A stretch of DNA of 64,000 nt, from NCBI RefSeq assembly GCF_947036865.1, contig NZ_CAMQSF010000007.1, forward strand, positions 1-64,000, written 5' to 3'. Shown here piece after piece: positions 61,493 to 64,000 of this stretch. The DNA comes from an uncultured Caulobacter sp. Lineage in GTDB: Bacteria; Pseudomonadota; Alphaproteobacteria; Caulobacterales; Caulobacteraceae. A program made the translations under genes and the position numbers. The stretch's first letter is position 1. Each line of letters begins with the position of its first letter. The notes beneath the pieces are model-generated. The model was given only the letters and a program-made list of their open reading frames with translations. It was not told where the DNA came from and did no database searches.

Positions 61493-62956
61493 TCAGGGCG
61501 TGGCCGGCAGGCCGCCCGTCCTGGCCAGCGCCGCGTACCAAGCGGCGGAGGCCTTGGGCGTCCTGGCGCCGGTTTTCCGGTCCATGGCGATCAGGCCGAA
61601 CTTCGAGGTGTAGCCGAGGTCCCACTCGAAATTGTCGACCAGGGTCCATTCGAAATAGCCGCCCACGTCGCAGCCGGCCTCGCGGGCGGCCAGCACCGCC
61701 TCCAGGTGCCGGCGCAGATAGGTGATGCGGAAACGGTCGTCGAGGATGGCCGGCCCGGTCCCGAACGGATCCGAGCAGCCGTTCTCGGTGACCAGCATCC
61801 TCGGCGCGCCGTACTCGCGGCGGACGCGGTCCAGGACCTCGAACAGGCCGGACGGATCGATGTGACGGCCGAAGGCGTCGAGCTCCGCGCCCCTCGGCGG
61901 CTGGGCCGGGGCGATCTTGCTGGGCGACGACAGATCAAGCCGCACATAGGCCGGGGCGTAGTAGTTCACGCCCAGGAAGTCGACGCGCTGGCGGGTGACG
62001 GCCATGTCGCCGTCGCGAACGACGCCCTTCAGCAGGTCGTCCATGTCCTTGGGATAGGACCCCTTGAACAGGGGATCCAGCCAGGCCTTGTTCCACAGCG
62101 CGTCGAGCCCGTCGGAGGCCAGGCGGTTCCAGACCGCCCACGGCCCGCCGGCCGGGCGGCAGGGCTGCAGCGCCATGGTCGTGCCCACGGTCGCGCCTTG
62201 GGTCCCCGCCCGCAGCGCCTGCATCGCCAGGCCCTGGCCGAGGTTCATGTGATGGACGACCTTGCCCAGCAGGCCGATGTCCTTCAGCCCCGGGGCGTGC
62301 TCGCCGAGCACATGGCCGAACACGGCGTGCACCGCCGCCTCGTTGAGGACGATGTAGTGCTTGAGCCGGTCGCCCAGCCGGTCGACGACCGCGTGGGCGT
62401 AGTCGGCCAGGCGCTGGGCGGTGTCGCGGCTCGCCCAGCCGCCCTTGGCCTGCAAGCCCTGGGGCAGGTCCCAGTGGAACAGGGTCGCATAGGGCGTGAT
62501 CCCCTTTTCCAGCAGCGCATCGACCAGCCTGGCGTAGTGGTCGAGACCGGCCGCGTTCACCGCGCCCTCCCCCGTCGGCAGGATCCGCGACCAGCTGATC
62601 GAGAAGCGGTAGGCGTTCAGCGCCATCGCGGCCATCGTGTCGACGTCCTCCTGGAAGCGCCGATAGCTGTCGGTGGCGACCGTGGCGTCCGAGCCGTCCT
62701 TGACGTGACCGGGGACCTTTTCGAACAGGTCCCAGACGCTGGGACCGCGCCCGTCGGCGGTCTGGCCCCCTTCGGTCTGGAAGGCGGCGGTGGCGACGCC
62801 CCAGACGAAGTCTTCCGGAAATCGCCGGCTTTTCGGCTTCAGGTCGGTCGGGCGCGCATTCTCGCAGCCCTCAAGCCCGAAGGCCGCGCCGCCCAGCGCC
62901 GCCATGCCCAGAGCCTGGGCCCCCAAAGTCCGGCGGCTGACGCCTGACCGCTCCAT
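61493..62956 (-). CDS. GH1-family beta-glucosidase, exported
   Basis: A 487-residue glycoside hydrolase 1 protein from the ATG at 62956, which has GGGAGGGGACG upstream. The N-terminus SGVSRRTLGAQALGMAALGG resembles a Tat signal, and LEGC provides a lipobox. FPEDFVWGVATAAFQTEGG and FSISWSRILPTG are family marks. The nucleophile is in MLVTENGCSD. The acid/base Glu is in YIVLNEAAVH, where the usual N-E-P is N-E-A. Probably cleaves beta-glucosides in the periplasm. Confidence 0.9.
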   Translation of the reverse strand: MERSGVSRRTLGAQALGMAALGGAAFGLEGCENARPTDLKPKSRRFPEDFVWGVATAAFQTEGGQTADGRGPSVWDLFEKVPGHVKDGSDATVATDSYRRFQEDVDTMAAMALNAYRFSISWSRILPTGEGAVNAAGLDHYARLVDALLEKGITPYATLFHWDLPQGLQAKGGWASRDTAQRLADYAHAVVDRLGDRLKHYIVLNEAAVHAVFGHVLGEHAPGLKDIGLLGKVVHHMNLGQGLAMQALRAGTQGATVGTTMALQPCRPAGGPWAVWNRLASDGLDALWNKAWLDPLFKGSYPKDMDDLLKGVVRDGDMAVTRQRVDFLGVNYYAPAYVRLDLSSPSKIAPAQPPRGAELDAFGRHIDPSGLFEVLDRVRREYGAPRMLVTENGCSDPFGTGPAILDDRFRITYLRRHLEAVLAAREAGCDVGGYFEWTLVDNFEWDLGYTSKFGLIAMDRKTGARTPKASAAWYAALARTGGLPATP

Positions 62957-63011
62957 CGTCCCCTCCCGTCTTGTCGTTGGGAACAAGATGCGGCCGCGAG
63001 GATGCGTTGGC

Positions 63012-63126
63012 TAGAGCGTGCTAGCCGTAAGTGTGAGCGGTTTCGGCGGCTAGCAGGCTCTAAATGTTTGAAATCGAGCCTGTTTATCTGTTTCGAATGG
63101 GTCCATTCGAAACAGACTGGCTCTAG
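63012..63126. repeat. 115-bp structured intergenic repeat, copy 2
   Basis: Same length, orientation and ends as the copy at 486-600. Differences are scattered substitutions, and the stem GCCTGTTTATCTGTTTCGAA facing CCATTCGAAACAGACTGGC is more perfect here. It sits between divergent-from-window neighbours: the GH1 start and the end of the EAL gene. Confidence 0.88.
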
Positions 63127-63141
63127 CTCACGCTTGGGAAA

Positions 63142-64000
63142 TCAGCTGGCCTTGGCCTGGATCCGGACGGCGGAGATGGCGTCGGCCGACATCGGACGAC
63201 CCAGCAGGTAACCCTGGAACTCGATGCAGCCGAGCTTGATCAGGGCGTCGAACTGGCCCTGGGTCTCGACCCCTTCGGCGGTGGTCTTCAGGCCCAGCGA
63301 CTTGGCCAGGCTGACGATCGCCGAGGCCACCGCCACCGACTCGCCATTGCCGGGAAGGCTGGACACGAACGAGCGGTCGATCTTCAGCTTGTCGATCGGA
63401 TGGCGGCGCAGATAGGCCAGGCTGGCATAGCCGGTGCCGAAGTCGTCCAGCGCCAGCCGGAAGCCTTGGCGCTTCAGGCGCCGCAGAGCCTCGTGCACGC
63501 CGTCGCTGTCCTTCAGAAGCGCGGTCTCGGTGATTTCCAGCATGAAGGTTTCGGGCCGCGCGCCGGTCTCGGCCAGGATCGCCTCGACCTCGCCGACGAA
63601 GCCGGGCGCCGACAGCTGGAGCGCCGACACGTTGACCGACACCTCCAGCCCCGTCCAGCGCAGGCTGTCATAGCAGGCGCGGCGGAACACGGCCGCGCCG
63701 ACCGCGCCGATCAGGCCGCAGGACTCGGCCAGCGGAATGAAGATGGCGGGGGAGATCTCGCCCCGCTCGGGGTGGGTCCAGCGGGCCAGCGCCTCGACCC
63801 CGACCATGCGACGCTTGGCGTCGGTCAACGGCTGGTAGGCGACGGTCAGGGCGTCATTGTCGAGCGCGGCCCGCAGGTCGCGCTCCAAGCCCTTCCGCAG
63901 GCGCAGGGCGGCGTCCATCTCCGGCTCAAAGAAGGCGAAGCGGCCGCGGCCGGCCTCCTTGGCGCGATAAAGGGCGACGTCGGCCTGACGCAGAAGCTCG
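63142..64000 (-). CDS. GGDEF-EAL protein, N-terminus outside the window
   Basis: The visible 285 residues are the C-terminal part. The first 25 (ELLRQADVALYRAKEAGRGR) are the end of a GGDEF domain, and the frame is open at the window edge. The EAL domain is complete: GVEALARWTHPERGEISPA, FMLEITETALLKDSDG, LALDDFGTGYASLAYLRRHP, KLKIDRSFVSSLP and TTAEGVETQGQ. First motif residue E, the DDFGTG loop and the K are intact, so it should hydrolyse c-di-GMP. The state of the GGDEF site cannot be judged here. Confidence 0.93.
   Translation of the reverse strand, partial: ELLRQADVALYRAKEAGRGRFAFFEPEMDAALRLRKGLERDLRAALDNDALTVAYQPLTDAKRRMVGVEALARWTHPERGEISPAIFIPLAESCGLIGAVGAAVFRRACYDSLRWTGLEVSVNVSALQLSAPGFVGEVEAILAETGARPETFMLEITETALLKDSDGVHEALRRLKRQGFRLALDDFGTGYASLAYLRRHPIDKLKIDRSFVSSLPGNGESVAVASAIVSLAKSLGLKTTAEGVETQGQFDALIKLGCIEFQGYLLGRPMSADAISAVRIQAKAS

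Overview
The window is high-GC chromosomal DNA from an alphaproteobacterium, very probably Caulobacter or a close relative. The best taxonomic marker is a two-piece (circularly permuted) tmRNA gene whose tag reads (A)ANDNFAEEFAVAA, which as far as I recall is the C. crescentus tag; a class-alpha SspB adaptor gene follows it. Gene density is high. Most genes are ordinary housekeeping or metabolic functions, and many start and stop codons overlap by 1-4 bases.

Layout. 1-8.7 kb: end of an unknown gene, an MFS exporter, a UvrB/UvrC-motif protein, leucine dehydrogenase, a lipoprotein hydrolase, a UDG-family protein, DUF3253, a thioesterase, a GST, a broken DUF559 nuclease gene and a CNT nucleoside transporter. 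8.8-18 kb: S46 peptidase, an ABC permease/ATPase/membrane-fusion operon, an SDR, a FadL-type porin and an Mrp ATPase. 18-22.7 kb: a divergent cluster of periplasmic truncated globin + DUF3034 facing a cupredoxin-like protein + EAL phosphodiesterase. 22.6-29.4 kb: HAD phosphatase, serB, miaA, a CinA-like amidase, then ilvB and ilvN preceded by a leader peptide and attenuator. A GIY-YIG nuclease gene with a perfect 45-bp inverted repeat has been inserted between ilvB and ilvN and is open in frame with ilvN. 30-36 kb: AraC regulator, ssrA, sspB, thioesterase, C13 peptidase, serine hydrolase. 36-43 kb: RusA-like nuclease, DUF1697, YbjQ, fumC, GNAT, AAA ATPase, CcdA/CcdB toxin-antitoxin, membrane proteins and polyprenyl synthase. 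43-50 kb: methyltransferase, serine hydrolase, deoxyribosyltransferase-like protein, CAP protein, ArsR/SRPBCC pair, ilvC and a repeat-rich RcnB-like protein. 50-64 kb: DUF924, thyA, quinone reductase, folA, a PcfJ-like protein, SMP-30, old yellow enzyme, acyl-CoA dehydrogenase, monooxygenase, DnaJ/TerB protein, GH1 glycosidase and the end of a GGDEF-EAL protein.

Functional links: ilvB, ilvN and ilvC give most of the branched-chain amino acid pathway, and leucine dehydrogenase acts at its far end. ssrA and sspB together supply tagging and delivery of stalled-ribosome products to ClpXP. thyA and folA are near neighbours in folate/dTMP metabolism.

The most unusual material lies between genes. 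Several extragenic palindromes share the outer ends CATCC(T/C)GAG...TCGAAGGA but have different inner stems. Two small nuclease genes (GIY-YIG and DUF559) are each bracketed or preceded by their own long inverted repeat. A 115-bp structured repeat occurs near both ends of the window. I see no tRNA, rRNA, CRISPR array, prophage or insertion sequence.
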